A stretch of 51,087 bases of DNA, from positions 1-51,087 of IMG/VR virus record IMGVR_UViG_3300020055_000028; one strand, given 5' to 3'. Shown here piece by piece: positions 16,001 through 24,077 of this stretch. Each line of letters begins with the position of its first letter. The first letter of the stretch is position 1. The position numbers and the translations under genes were made by a program. The stretch is from a virus. The notes under the pieces were generated by a model. It was not told where the DNA came from. It did no database searches and saw only the letters and a program-made list of their open reading frames with translations.

Positions 16001-16171
16001 TCAGATACACTTGTCAGAGCAGGATTTAGAGGTATCACTAATTCTACTTTATCAGGAATTGGTAATACAATAAATATTGATCAATTCATTACGGTGAGAA
16101 TATTTGAACCAAATAATATAACAACGCGAATCAATCCTCCACGAGAGATTACAGTGCGGTCACGCTCATAG
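13007..16171 (+). CDS. Cupredoxin-like domain plus ~20-residue repeat fibre protein
   Basis: The start is GTG, with TAGGAG 8-13 bases upstream, and the product has 1054 residues. Residues ~98-197 form a cupredoxin-like domain: YLKRGSTYNFNIDASGHPFWI gives H138, and YYNCQYHGSMAGTF gives C184, H187 and M190. This is the complete His-Cys-His-Met set of type 1 copper sites, with the C-x2-H-x2-M spacing I know from amicyanin. Residues before (30-92) and after (~200-1020) consist of ~20-residue repeats with the consensus VSGxGERxIxGxGxLxxxxS, a likely beta-solenoid or stacked-strand shaft. The C-terminal 35 residues are non-repetitive and basic. A fibre or whisker-like virion role is inferred from position and repeats. 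Copper binding is predicted only. Confidence 0.75.
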   Translation: MARIIYVADDYVDVGYVKKFEEASGSLLSDNATVAGSGVHTPVSLAQGQAVSGPSSVTGSGIREVTATGNFTPTPSFVGNGTRTVSGSGTVGAHTPETITYEVTNDGAGAYLFDDLSNPTLYLKRGSTYNFNIDASGHPFWIKTTSSTGTTNQYNDGVSNNGIDSGTITFVVPDDAPDTLYYNCQYHGSMAGTFNVVSGQLSNVDGVAEREITADGNLQLDNCAVSGNGEVIVATIFGTGSLVSNNSSLNGIVEREITAVGSLTTTPSISGTGGRTITSVSSLPQNNSSISGDGVHELTITASIQSENSSVNGIGEHEILFVNGVFGISNSSVSGVSSKTVIAFGNIQPSPSVVGNGERTIKANGQLGTLSVVNGTGNRSLDGESNTLTIRSTASGIGKRKIVANGSLTVTSSSVGSGERTVTGIGNIITGSSVVGGGDRSIVGSIALTTSASVNGTGEREITGNGALITTVSSVGTGNRKVTISGDIQPSPCVVTGTTERSVTTSISLITTAQVSGTGTRKVFGIGSIVSNNSAVGVGERTVTGAGNLVTSASIVSVGERIITATGNLVTAASVSGSGGVFTVARGNIIASDAVVSGDGTRTITSAVAIQTSAAIAGIGTRKIVGSAVLQPTAIFVTSPIGERTVVGSGSLISTQSIITSSVYRNIIAHGDLNISTIVSGIGERIIPSDGVFGITQSTVGASGTRKITTDINLTLQSTVSGAGIHKVVGTGSLVTNSTVSGAGRSAIIIDANFEPANCIVSGVGERIITASGNLVTTGSSVGVGERTITGTGVLISDSSSVGIGERKIVGAGSLVAADSIVTSAVVRTNPGSGDLISDNASISAIGERIIKANGSLVSDNSIVQSPSNIRIVTSNGLAVQPTPTVSGSGIHKVFGNGDLRPQSTVEGIAIIPRRHQRANGNLLPSVVVSGEGKRKVKGDGALTTSAQIVCITTRKIISTGANLPQNNSRVVSPAERIVKVIGIDGMTNSIVVGDGVKSDTLVRAGFRGITNSTLSGIGNTINIDQFITVRIFEPNNITTRINPPREITVRSRS
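13298..13597 (+). other. Cupredoxin-like domain with complete type 1 Cu ligand pattern
   Basis: The encoded domain carries GHPFW and CQYHGSM, with the four potential copper ligands H138, C184, H187 and M190. A second copy of this domain is encoded at about 29398-29694 in another virion-type gene. Confidence 0.65.
13604..16066 (+). repeat. ~60-nt coding repeats (about 40 units of ~20 residues)
   Basis: Units follow the pattern V-x-G-x-G-E-R-x-I-x-G-x-G-x-L-x-x-x-x-S. Examples are VNGTGEREITGNGALITTVSS and VGVGERTVTGAGNLVTSASI. Unit length varies between 19 and 22 codons, and DNA identity between units is modest, so the array is old or is kept apart by selection. Confidence 0.7.
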
Positions 16172-16174
16172 TTG

Positions 16175-16182
16175 CATAAATA
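16175..16182 (+). promoter_or_regulatory. Candidate late promoter CATAAATA
   Basis: A NATAAATA octamer in the short gap before gp13, 22 bases upstream of its ATG, at a transition to the neck/tail block. Confidence 0.5.
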
Positions 16183-16204
16183 AATTAAAGCACGGAGAAA
16201 ATAA

Positions 16205-16948
16205 ATGGCAGTTCCTACAACGAGAGATGATTTTAAGGAGTATTGCCTTCGGTCTCTTGGTAAACCTGTAATAGAAATCAATGTTGACGATCTACAAGTT
16301 GAAGATAGGATCGATCAAGCGTTGCGTTTTTATTGGGACTATCACTTCGACGGCACTGAAAAAATCTATTATAAACATGTTGTTGATGCAAATACTGTAG
16401 CAAATAAGTATATTGATTTGCCAGAAAATATTGTTGGTGCTGTAAAGCTTTTTCCAATCGGTGATCCTAATACTTCTTCGGGCGATATCTTTAATATTCG
16501 GTATCAAATTGCATTAAACGATTTGTATACATTGACAAATGTAGCATTGCTTGATTATTATATGACAATGGAACATCTAGCATTGGTGTCTGAGTTACTT
16601 ATTGGTAAACCACAAATTAGATATAATAGACATCGAAATAGATTGCATATAGATGAGACGGCCGGCGATCTAGAAGCAGGACAATTTTTATTAGTTGAAG
16701 CTTATGAACTTGTAGATCCTACAACATATACAGATGTATGGGCAGATCGTTGGCTTCAATATTATACGGCGCAATTAATCAAACGTCAATGGGGTACAAA
16801 CCTTACGAAATTTGAAGGATTACAATTACCTGGTGGTGTAACTTTCAACGGACGTCAGATCTATGACGAAGCCGATGCTGAAATAAAAAGATTAGAAGAT
16901 GAGATGGTAAACAATTACAGTTTGCCTGTAATGGATATGATTGGTTAG
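16205..16948 (+). CDS. 13: Neck protein gp13
   Basis: The 247-residue protein begins TTRDDFKEYCLRSLGKPVIEINVDD and continues RIDQALRFYWDYHFDGTEKIYYKH, the recognisable start of T4-like gp13. It also has IDLPENIVGAVKLFPIG and WADRWLQYYTAQLIKRQWGTNLTKF. T4 gp13 is a neck protein that sits below the portal and joins filled heads to tails. At 247 residues it is somewhat shorter than T4 gp13 (309). It is the first gene of the T4-order block 13-14-15-16-17-18-19-20 and has its own late-promoter candidate. Base CGGAGAA precedes the ATG. Confidence 0.9.
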   Translation: MAVPTTRDDFKEYCLRSLGKPVIEINVDDLQVEDRIDQALRFYWDYHFDGTEKIYYKHVVDANTVANKYIDLPENIVGAVKLFPIGDPNTSSGDIFNIRYQIALNDLYTLTNVALLDYYMTMEHLALVSELLIGKPQIRYNRHRNRLHIDETAGDLEAGQFLLVEAYELVDPTTYTDVWADRWLQYYTAQLIKRQWGTNLTKFEGLQLPGGVTFNGRQIYDEADAEIKRLEDEMVNNYSLPVMDMIG

Positions 16949-16990
16949 CACTAGCTAATTATACACACAACTTAGGAATTGTACATAGGT

Positions 16991-17722
16991 ATGGCCACAA
17001 ATCCATATTTTAATAACTTTACTAATACGTCAGAGCAAGACCTGATCGAAGATTTGATTATTGAATCAATTAAGATTTATGGTCATGACGTATGGTATTG
17101 TCCACGCACTATCGTATCGAAAGATAATATTCTAAATGAAGATGCGTTATCTACCTATGATTATTCTTATCAGATAGAAATGTATATTAAAAATGTCGAA
17201 GGATTCGAAGGCGAAGGTGATTTCTTATCAAGATTTAATATACAAATAAGAGACGAGATCACATTCACTGTTGCCAATAAAAGATATAATGAAACTATCG
17301 GGGACTATGAAAATTCTCCGAGACCAAAAGAAGGCGACATCATTTATTTTCCATTGACAGAAAAAGTATATGTAATTAAGTTTGCCGAACACGAAGCTCC
17401 TGTGTTTTATCAAATGGGCGCATTGCAATGCTATGATTTGATTTGTGAACAGTTTGAATATAGTAATGAGAAATTAAATACCGGTATTGCGGCTATTGAT
17501 CAATTTGAAACTCAATACAGTTTAGCAGCTACAACAACTGATGGTCTTTCTTTCGATGCAAACAATAACATAATAATTGACGCGAACACCGGCAGGCCCA
17601 CGGGAGCATCATCATTTGATCCGGATGATGTGTTCGACGACACAACAGAATTTGAATCTCAAGCACTTGATTTTATTGATTTTTCTGAAGAAGATCCATT
17701 TAGCGAAGGCGGTAGATACTAA
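16991..17722 (+). CDS. 14: Neck protein gp14
   Basis: With the ATG at 16991 the product is 243 residues, starting MATNPYFNNF, the usual gp14 start. A TTG at 16979 would add four residues but has no suitable ribosome site. Segments IIESIKIYGHDVWYCPRTIV, YQIEMYIKNVEGFEGEGDFLSRF and DEITFTVANKRY are typical of gp14, which completes the head-tail neck with gp13. The size is close to T4 gp14 (256). The C-terminal 60 residues are acidic. The stop overlaps the gp15 start (TAATG). Confidence 0.9.
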   Translation: MATNPYFNNFTNTSEQDLIEDLIIESIKIYGHDVWYCPRTIVSKDNILNEDALSTYDYSYQIEMYIKNVEGFEGEGDFLSRFNIQIRDEITFTVANKRYNETIGDYENSPRPKEGDIIYFPLTEKVYVIKFAEHEAPVFYQMGALQCYDLICEQFEYSNEKLNTGIAAIDQFETQYSLAATTTDGLSFDANNNIIIDANTGRPTGASSFDPDDVFDDTTEFESQALDFIDFSEEDPFSEGGRY

Positions 17723-18831
17723 TGTTCGGCCGCACTTTCTATTACGATACTCTGAGAAAATATGTCATTTTGTTTGGCACGTTATTTAATGATATACAAA
17801 TTAATAGGCAAGATACAACTGGCAATGTCAAACAAGTTGTTAAAGTACCACTGTCATATGGACCTCGTGAAAAGTTTTTAGCCAGAATTGAAGGAATCGA
17901 TGGTGGTAGAGATCCACAAGAACAACCATTCTCAATTGTATTACCTCGAATGGGATTTGAGATAACAAGTTTTTCATATGCTGGTGAACGTAAATTACCT
18001 ACTATTAATAAATTCGCAGAAACACCGCATAACGATACACATGGCAAAAGAAAAAAGTTTAGATATACTCCAGTTCCTTACGATATTAATTTCACCCTTT
18101 CTATCTTTGTTAAAAATTCTACAGACGGCACTCGAATTATCGAGCAAATTTTACCATACTTTACACCTGAATGGACAACAACTGTACAATTGACTGATGA
18201 TCCTGATATAACTCTCGATATACCATTAGTATTACAAAGTACTTCACAAGACGATGTATATGAAGGCGGATTTGAAGAGAGGCGCGCCTTGATCTGGAGT
18301 CTAGATTTTACTATGAAAGGATTTTTCTTTGGAGCTGACTATCAACAAACTGTTATTCGTTTAGCTAATACAGAAATATATGATACTACATTTATAGATG
18401 ATATTACTACCGCGCCAGATGCTGGATTAGAAGAAGCCGCTAGAATATTAAATGCACCTGGTCTTTTAGCTAATAATCAGCCTACTGTTTATTCAAGTAT
18501 TAATACACAACAAGCTACAGCAATAGCTACTATTACAAATGGTAGCGTATCGTCTATCACATTAGTAAATCCAGGTAAAGGTTATTCTACGGCAACTGCT
18601 ACAATATATGGTGGTGGAGGATATTCTGCAACAGCAACAGTTACAATAGACACTGATGTAGATTCTGTTTATGAGATCATAGTAAATAATGGAGGCTCAG
18701 GATATACGAGTACACCAACAGTAACTATTAGTAGTCCTGATCTTAGTTCTATACCGTCAGCTGAAATATCTGCTGATTCTAATTATGGTGTTGTAGTCGA
18801 TATTGGAGATCCGTACCCGGATGTGGAGTAA
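17722..18831 (+). CDS. 15: Tail terminator/sheath stabiliser gp15 with C-terminal extension
   Basis: The product is 369 residues, about 100 longer than T4 gp15 (272). Residues 1-260 are gp15-like: FYYDTLRKYVILFGTLFNDI, PLSYGPREKFLAR, LPRMGFEITSFSYAGERKL and RYTPVPYDINFTLSIFVKN. gp15 caps the tail tube and sheath and joins the tail to the neck. Residues ~270-355 form an added domain with two Gly-rich repeats (VNPGKGYSTATATIYGGGGYSA and NNGGSGYTSTPTVTI), a motif often found in phage virion proteins. The extension may decorate the neck. It starts on a TAATG overlap with gp14. Confidence 0.88.
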   Translation: MFGRTFYYDTLRKYVILFGTLFNDIQINRQDTTGNVKQVVKVPLSYGPREKFLARIEGIDGGRDPQEQPFSIVLPRMGFEITSFSYAGERKLPTINKFAETPHNDTHGKRKKFRYTPVPYDINFTLSIFVKNSTDGTRIIEQILPYFTPEWTTTVQLTDDPDITLDIPLVLQSTSQDDVYEGGFEERRALIWSLDFTMKGFFFGADYQQTVIRLANTEIYDTTFIDDITTAPDAGLEEAARILNAPGLLANNQPTVYSSINTQQATAIATITNGSVSSITLVNPGKGYSTATATIYGGGGYSATATVTIDTDVDSVYEIIVNNGGSGYTSTPTVTISSPDLSSIPSAEISADSNYGVVVDIGDPYPDVE

Positions 18832-18833
18832 AA

Positions 18834-19259
18834 ATGAAAGAAAATAAAAATCAATTAGATGATATTCTTGATGTCAAATCTACTACGATTATAGAAATAG
18901 ATGATGATAAGCCATTGCCCACTACATATCGTCCGTCTCTACATGAAACTGATAAAGAAGTTGAGAATGACACCAAATATGTACGTCAAAATTTCTATGA
19001 TTTGATTGAGAAGGGTCACAGCGCCATTGACGAATTACTCGCCGTAGCAGATCAATCACAACATCCTCGAGCATATGAAGTACTCGCTACAATGATTAAA
19101 ACAATGGGTGATATGAATAATGATCTGTTGGGTATGCACGAAAAGAAACAAAAACTGACTGGAGAAAAACCAGAAGATAAAAAGGAAACAGTCAACAACA
19201 ATCTTTTTGTAGGCTCTACTAGTGACCTATTAAAGTTGATGAATAAAGATGACAATTGA
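18834..19259 (+). CDS. 16: Small terminase subunit gp16
   Basis: The 141-residue acidic protein has a central helical region (DTKYVRQNFYDLIEKGHSAIDELLAVA, ATMIKTMGDMNNDLLGMHEKKQKLTGE) and a late NNNLFVGSTSDLLKLM segment. These are characteristic of T4-like gp16, the oligomeric regulator of the packaging motor. The length is near T4 gp16 (164). GGAG lies 5 bases before the ATG. The 3' end overlaps the start of gp17 by 11 bases, so the two subunits are translationally linked. Confidence 0.88.
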   Translation: MKENKNQLDDILDVKSTTIIEIDDDKPLPTTYRPSLHETDKEVENDTKYVRQNFYDLIEKGHSAIDELLAVADQSQHPRAYEVLATMIKTMGDMNNDLLGMHEKKQKLTGEKPEDKKETVNNNLFVGSTSDLLKLMNKDDN

Positions 19260-20901
19260 TATTCAAGATATTGAGGATTATCGTTCATATCTTGGTAATG
19301 TAAACCTCAAAAGAAAAGGCGTTACTATTGAATGGACCGAAGAGATGGTCCAAGAATTTATTAAATGCGCCAAAGACCCGATATATTTTGCTGAGCGGTA
19401 TATTCAGATTGTTCACGTCGACCATGGACTTATACCGATTAAGCTTTATGAATATCAAAAAGACATCATTCAAAAAACTACAGACCACAGAAGAACATGC
19501 GTGGTTACTAGCCGCCAAGCGGGTAAAACAACGACTGCTGTCTGTCTTATACTTCACTATATTCTTTTTAACGATCATAAGCTTGTCGCTCTTCTCGCAA
19601 ATAAAGGAGACGCTGCAAGAGAAATATTGGATCGTATCAAGACAGCTTATGAGGCTCTTCCTAAATGGTTGCAACAAGGTGTCATCGAATGGAACAAAGG
19701 ATCAGTAGAATTTGAAAATGGTTCAAAGATTTTGGCGGCAGCTACATCATCATCGGCTATCAGAGGTAAATCTGTATCTTTTCTGTATATAGACGAAACA
19801 GCATTCGTAGAGAACTGGGACGAATTCTTCGCTTCGGTCTTTCCTACAATTTCTTCTGGTACGTCAACCAAAATTCTTTTGACGTCGACACCACACGGTC
19901 TGAATCACTTTTACAAGACGTGCGAAGGAGCGAAAGCGGGGAAGAACGGGTATCAGTTCGTAGAGGTTCAATGGACTGATGTACCCGGACGAGATGATAA
20001 ATGGCGAGAAGAAACACTCGCAGCAATGGATTTTGACACAGAGAAATTCGCTCAGGAAATGGAGTGTGAATTCCTCGGATCATCTGGCACATTAATATCA
20101 GGCTGGAAACTCAAACAACTCGTATATAAAGAACCGATAAAAGAAGTAGGCGGTATAATAGTATATGAAGAACCAAAAGAAAATGGTAATTATGTCATAG
20201 TTGTAGATGTAAGTAGAGGCAAGGGCCTTGATTACTCAGCTTTCCAAGTCATCGATATCTCACAGATGCCATATGTACAGGTAGGTGCATACCGTAATAA
20301 TATGATTACACCTGTAGATTACGCATCTGCTGTACACGCCGCAGCAAAATATTATAATAATGCTAATATACTAGTCGAAGTAAACGATATCGGGGAACAA
20401 GTGGCCGGTATTGTATTCGAAGAATATGAATATGAAAACATGCTACTCACCGAAAATAATGGTCGAGAAGGCAAACGTCTTTTATCAGGTGTAGCAGGTT
20501 TTAATGGTAGAGCAGATAAAGGTATTCGTACTACTAAATCAGTCAAATCAATAGGTTGTTCTATGATTAAATTACTCGTAGAACAAAATCAAATTATAAT
20601 TAATGATTTCGAAACTATTAGAGAATTCTCTACATTCAGTCAAAAAGGAACTTCTTACGAAGCGGAACCTGGAAATCATGATGATTTAGTCATGTGTTTA
20701 GTGTTATTTGGTTGGCTATCTAATCAAAGATTTTTCAAAGAATTGACTGATATAAATACGGTTATAAACCTAAAAGAAATGAATGAAGAAAAAGTATTTA
20801 GTGAGTTGGTACCATTTGGATTCATTGATGACGGTCAGAAAGAATTCGAAGATCCTCAACCGATCACGACCAGAGGAAATGATTACTCGTGGCTGATGTA
20901 A
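19249..20901 (+). CDS. 17: Large terminase subunit gp17 (packaging ATPase/nuclease)
   Basis: The 550-residue protein is the DNA-packaging motor. ATPase domain: Walker A SRQAGKTT (88-95), Walker B FLYIDE (178-183) and coupling motif LLTSTP (210-215). Nuclease domain (RNase H fold): VVDVSRGKGLDYS with D320, an acidic strand VEVND (about E378), and GNHDDLVM with D478/D479. All these motifs are intact. T4 gp17 has 610 residues. The gene overlaps gp16 by 11 bases and lies immediately upstream of the sheath gene, as in T4. Confidence 0.96.
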   Translation: MTIDIQDIEDYRSYLGNVNLKRKGVTIEWTEEMVQEFIKCAKDPIYFAERYIQIVHVDHGLIPIKLYEYQKDIIQKTTDHRRTCVVTSRQAGKTTTAVCLILHYILFNDHKLVALLANKGDAAREILDRIKTAYEALPKWLQQGVIEWNKGSVEFENGSKILAAATSSSAIRGKSVSFLYIDETAFVENWDEFFASVFPTISSGTSTKILLTSTPHGLNHFYKTCEGAKAGKNGYQFVEVQWTDVPGRDDKWREETLAAMDFDTEKFAQEMECEFLGSSGTLISGWKLKQLVYKEPIKEVGGIIVYEEPKENGNYVIVVDVSRGKGLDYSAFQVIDISQMPYVQVGAYRNNMITPVDYASAVHAAAKYYNNANILVEVNDIGEQVAGIVFEEYEYENMLLTENNGREGKRLLSGVAGFNGRADKGIRTTKSVKSIGCSMIKLLVEQNQIIINDFETIREFSTFSQKGTSYEAEPGNHDDLVMCLVLFGWLSNQRFFKELTDINTVINLKEMNEEKVFSELVPFGFIDDGQKEFEDPQPITTRGNDYSWLM

Positions 20902-20919
20902 TATAGAAATGCTGTTTGT

Positions 20920-20927
20920 TATAAATA
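20920..20927 (+). promoter_or_regulatory. Late promoter TATAAATA before gp18
   Basis: An exact T4-type late promoter octamer in the 70-base gap between gp17 and gp18, 45 bases before the gp18 ATG. Confidence 0.65.
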
Positions 20928-20971
20928 AATGTACGCTTACATAATTAAAAAAATATAAGGGAGATAAATTT

Positions 20972-23512
20972 ATGCCTTTTCAATTAAGCCCAGGCGTTAA
21001 TGTTACAGAGATCGATCTGACCACTGTAATCCCTGCCGTAGCCACGACCGATGCCGCAATTGCAGGCGTTTTTAAGTGGGGACCGGTAGATAAGCCTTCA
21101 CTCGTTGTATCTGAAAGCGAGTTAGCTTCAGTTTATGGTAAGCCAGATTCTGATAATGCAGAAACCTGGTTTACAGCAGCTAACTTTTTGTCATATGCTA
21201 ATCGTCTGCATGTATCTCGAGCTCATCACTCGACTGGTAATATCAATCGCATTAACGCATATGCTGTAAACAATAGCACTAATCTTATTGTAGATGCTGC
21301 TTCAGTAAGTGTTCAAGATAATGATATCATTAGTCAAATGGTGGCTGGAACTACATTAGATACACAAGTAATAGTTGATTCTTCAGAGATTGATTTTAAT
21401 TCTGGAGATTCTACAACTACCATTAATGCTACCTCAGATGCTATTGTATTGAATACACCTTTGACTCTTCTCGAAGGCGAACAAGTGTTTTTGTCTAGTT
21501 CAAATAATTTGCCTACCGCGGTCGACAATGTAACACCTTATTTCCTTGTTGATGTAGCATCAGATAATCTTAGCTTTAAGTTGAGCGCTAGTCGAGGTGG
21601 TTCACCAATTAATTTCGTCGCCGGTCAAGAAGGCGATGGTGATATGACATTAACTCGGCGCGGCCAAACTCGTATTACTCTTCTTGGATCTACTTACACT
21701 GGTGCGACCGGCACCTTCGATTTTGAATTTCATGATCCCAAATGGTCATTTAACGCAATTGCTAATACTTCAGCACTTTCAACAACTGCGTTGATATCTA
21801 ATCATATTGTAAAAAATGAAGATCATTATGATTCAGGAATCGATGGAAATTTTGACGATGCAGTTATGTACATCGCCAAATACCCCGGAACATTGGGTAA
21901 TTCATTGAAAGTTTCAGTATGTGATAGCGCAGCAGCATTTAATAGTACAGTAACTGTAGCAGCTGGTACTACAATGGCAATCAACATCGGTTCAAATACC
22001 GGTACGGTTAGCGCTTCTACTAATACAGCTGTAAGTGATGTTACTGATGAACTCAATGTGGGTGATTTGATTAAAGTTGGTAATTCAGAGATTGGTATGC
22101 AGTATCTTGAAGTTACAGCAATCGATCCTGTAGGAACTGCAACTAGCACTACGGTTCATTTTGGTGAAAATCTTGTCACATCAGAAAACATCTCAGTTAC
22201 AAATAGCTCCTTCGAAAGATTTTGGGGTTTTTGGGGTGTTGTAAGCGGTGCACCTGGTCAGTCAGCATTTATGGCTGCTCAAGGTAATACTGCCGCAAAT
22301 GATGAGTTGCATGTTGTAGTCGTTGACGAAGATGGAGAAATCACCGGTACACCAAACACTATTCTTGAAGTTTGGTCTGGTCTTTCTCGAGCTACTGATG
22401 CGAAGAGCAAAGACGGCGCTAATCTGTATTATAAGGATGTCATCAACCAATCTTCTAAGTGGATTTGGTGGGCAAACGATTCTACAGCCGCTCCTTCAGC
22501 AACAGCTTTATTGCTTGCATCATCAACAGCAACCGCTCCACTATCAATGTCAATGACTATGGGGCGCGATATTGGTTCTGAGTCAACTACAAATAATCTT
22601 GGAGATATTCTTCGAGCATATGATAAGTTTAAGTCAGGCGAAGATATTGATGTTTCATTAATCTTGACAGGCAAATCTCGCGGCGGTGCTACTACTAATG
22701 GTGGCCGAATCGTTGAAGGTTTCCAACTGGCTAACTATCTAATCGATAATATTGCAGAGTCAAGAAAAGATTGTGTAGTATTTGTATCTCCGGAGAAAGA
22801 GGATGTAGTTGGAAATGTAACTGATATTACTGAAGACGTAAATGATTTTAGATCTGCCCTTCGATCTACTTCATACGCTGTGATGGATAGCGGTTACAAA
22901 TATCAATATGATAAGTATAATGATGTATATCGATGGATTCCAATGAACGGTGACATTGCTGGTCTTTGTGCGCGCACAGATGACACGCGTGATCCTTGGT
23001 ATTCACCTGCAGGATTTAATAGAGGTAATATTAAGAACATCGTCAAACTCGCTTGGAATCCTAAGAAAGCAGAACGTGACTTGTTGTATAGCAACGGTGT
23101 AAATCCGATTGTCAACTTCCCTGGACAAGGTATTGTAATGTTCGGTGATAAGACATTGCTTGCGAAGCCATCTGCATTTGATAGAATCAATGTACGAAGA
23201 TTGTTTATTGTACTTGAGAAAGCAATTGCTACCGCATCGAAGTTTACTCTCTTCGAATTCAATGATGAGTTTACTCGAGCTAGCTTTGTAAATCTCGTAA
23301 CACCTTACCTACGAGATGTACAAGGTCGTCGCGGTATTACTGATTTCTTAGTAGTGGCTGATGAGACGAATAATACTGGTGAAGTTATTGATCGTAACGA
23401 GTTTGTTGGAGATATCTACATCAAACCCGCTCGAAGCATCAATTTCATTCAGTTGAATTTTGTCGCTGTACGATCTGGCGTAGAATTCTCCGAAGTTGTT
23501 GGGAATTTCTAA
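20972..23512 (+). CDS. 18: Tail sheath protein gp18
   Basis: The 846-residue protein starts PFQLSPGVNVTEIDLTTVIPAV, the hallmark start of myovirus sheath proteins. Its conserved C-terminal domain includes RDPWYSPAGFNRG, NPIVNFPGQGIVMFGDKTLL, DRINVRRLFIVLEKAI and KPARSINFIQLNFVAVRSG. The sheath contracts around the tube during injection. It is about 190 residues longer than T4 gp18 (659), and the extra length lies in the middle, variable, surface-exposed part (roughly residues 100-450). AAGGGAGA precedes the ATG. High expression is expected from its own late promoter. Confidence 0.95.
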   Translation: MPFQLSPGVNVTEIDLTTVIPAVATTDAAIAGVFKWGPVDKPSLVVSESELASVYGKPDSDNAETWFTAANFLSYANRLHVSRAHHSTGNINRINAYAVNNSTNLIVDAASVSVQDNDIISQMVAGTTLDTQVIVDSSEIDFNSGDSTTTINATSDAIVLNTPLTLLEGEQVFLSSSNNLPTAVDNVTPYFLVDVASDNLSFKLSASRGGSPINFVAGQEGDGDMTLTRRGQTRITLLGSTYTGATGTFDFEFHDPKWSFNAIANTSALSTTALISNHIVKNEDHYDSGIDGNFDDAVMYIAKYPGTLGNSLKVSVCDSAAAFNSTVTVAAGTTMAINIGSNTGTVSASTNTAVSDVTDELNVGDLIKVGNSEIGMQYLEVTAIDPVGTATSTTVHFGENLVTSENISVTNSSFERFWGFWGVVSGAPGQSAFMAAQGNTAANDELHVVVVDEDGEITGTPNTILEVWSGLSRATDAKSKDGANLYYKDVINQSSKWIWWANDSTAAPSATALLLASSTATAPLSMSMTMGRDIGSESTTNNLGDILRAYDKFKSGEDIDVSLILTGKSRGGATTNGGRIVEGFQLANYLIDNIAESRKDCVVFVSPEKEDVVGNVTDITEDVNDFRSALRSTSYAVMDSGYKYQYDKYNDVYRWIPMNGDIAGLCARTDDTRDPWYSPAGFNRGNIKNIVKLAWNPKKAERDLLYSNGVNPIVNFPGQGIVMFGDKTLLAKPSAFDRINVRRLFIVLEKAIATASKFTLFEFNDEFTRASFVNLVTPYLRDVQGRRGITDFLVVADETNNTGEVIDRNEFVGDIYIKPARSINFIQLNFVAVRSGVEFSEVVGNF

Positions 23513-23527
23513 TAAATAGTATAAATA
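23511..23527 (+). promoter_or_regulatory. Late promoters AATAAATA and TATAAATA before gp19
   Basis: AATAAATA (23511-23518) and the exact octamer TATAAATA (23520-23527) lie side by side in the 36-base gap before gp19, 22 bases or more from its ATG. A duplicated late promoter would fit an abundantly needed tube protein. Confidence 0.6.
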
Positions 23528-23548
23528 AAAATAAAATAGGAGAATAAA

Positions 23549-24055
23549 ATGCCATTTAGCGTACAGAACTTTAAGTCAGCGGCTCTCAGTCAAGGAGGGT
23601 ATCGTCCCTCCTTGTTTGAAGTGCAGGTTACGACTTTGGGTGAAGAGTTTAATCTACTCTGTATGTCTTCGCAAGTACCTACATTTACGACTGGCATTAT
23701 TGAAGTACCTTATTTCGGTCGAAAAGTAAAAGTTGCTGGTGATAGAACATTTGCCGAGTGGACAACTACTGTAATGATCGAAGAAGACTTCAGTCAACGC
23801 GCGGTACTCGAAGAGTGGGCCCGTAAGGTAAATGACGGTCCATCCAACATCCGTTCTTATGGTTCGCCTGAGGATTACAAAGAAGATGCTACGATCAAGC
23901 TTTACGGAAAAACTGGATCAAAGCTTCGTGAATACACACTCGTTGGATGCTGGCCCTCAGATGTTGGTACTATCGAACTAGATTGGAATACAAACGATAC
24001 TATCGGTACTTATACAGTAACGTGGTCATTTGATTACTTCAATCCTGGATCTTAA
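23549..24055 (+). CDS. 19: Tail tube protein gp19
   Basis: The 168-residue protein is close to T4 gp19 (163). It shows the tube-protein layout: SVQNFKSAAL near the start, RPSLFEVQVTT, NLLCMSSQVPTFTTGIIEVPYFGRKVKVAGDRTFAEWTTTVM-type region, then EEWARKVND and a C-terminal TIELDWNTNDTIGTYTVTWSFDYF. gp19 stacks in hexameric rings to form the inner tube. AGGAG precedes the ATG. A terminator-type hairpin follows the stop. A perfect inverted repeat lies within codons 15-22. Confidence 0.94.
   Translation: MPFSVQNFKSAALSQGGYRPSLFEVQVTTLGEEFNLLCMSSQVPTFTTGIIEVPYFGRKVKVAGDRTFAEWTTTVMIEEDFSQRAVLEEWARKVNDGPSNIRSYGSPEDYKEDATIKLYGKTGSKLREYTLVGCWPSDVGTIELDWNTNDTIGTYTVTWSFDYFNPGS
23591..23614 (+). other. 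Perfect 9-bp inverted repeat inside gp19
   Basis: CAAGGAGGG and CCCTCCTTG pair perfectly around a six-base loop (TATCGT), within codons 15-22 of the tube gene. The left arm carries an AAGGAGG anti-Shine-Dalgarno complement. This may be a coincidence of the Gly-Gly-Tyr-Arg-Pro-Ser coding sequence or an RNA structure. Confidence 0.6.
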
Positions 24056-24077
24056 AGTCCAATTTGAATAACAATAG

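Noticed and set aside
16944-16957. Small inverted repeat TTAGC-ACTA-GCTAA after gp13
   Set aside because: Only a 5-bp AT-rich stem and no T-run; too weak to call a terminator.
16979-16990. TTG at 16979 as the gp14 start
   Set aside because: It would add only MYIG, has no well-placed ribosome site, and the ATG at 16991 gives the usual gp14 N-terminus.
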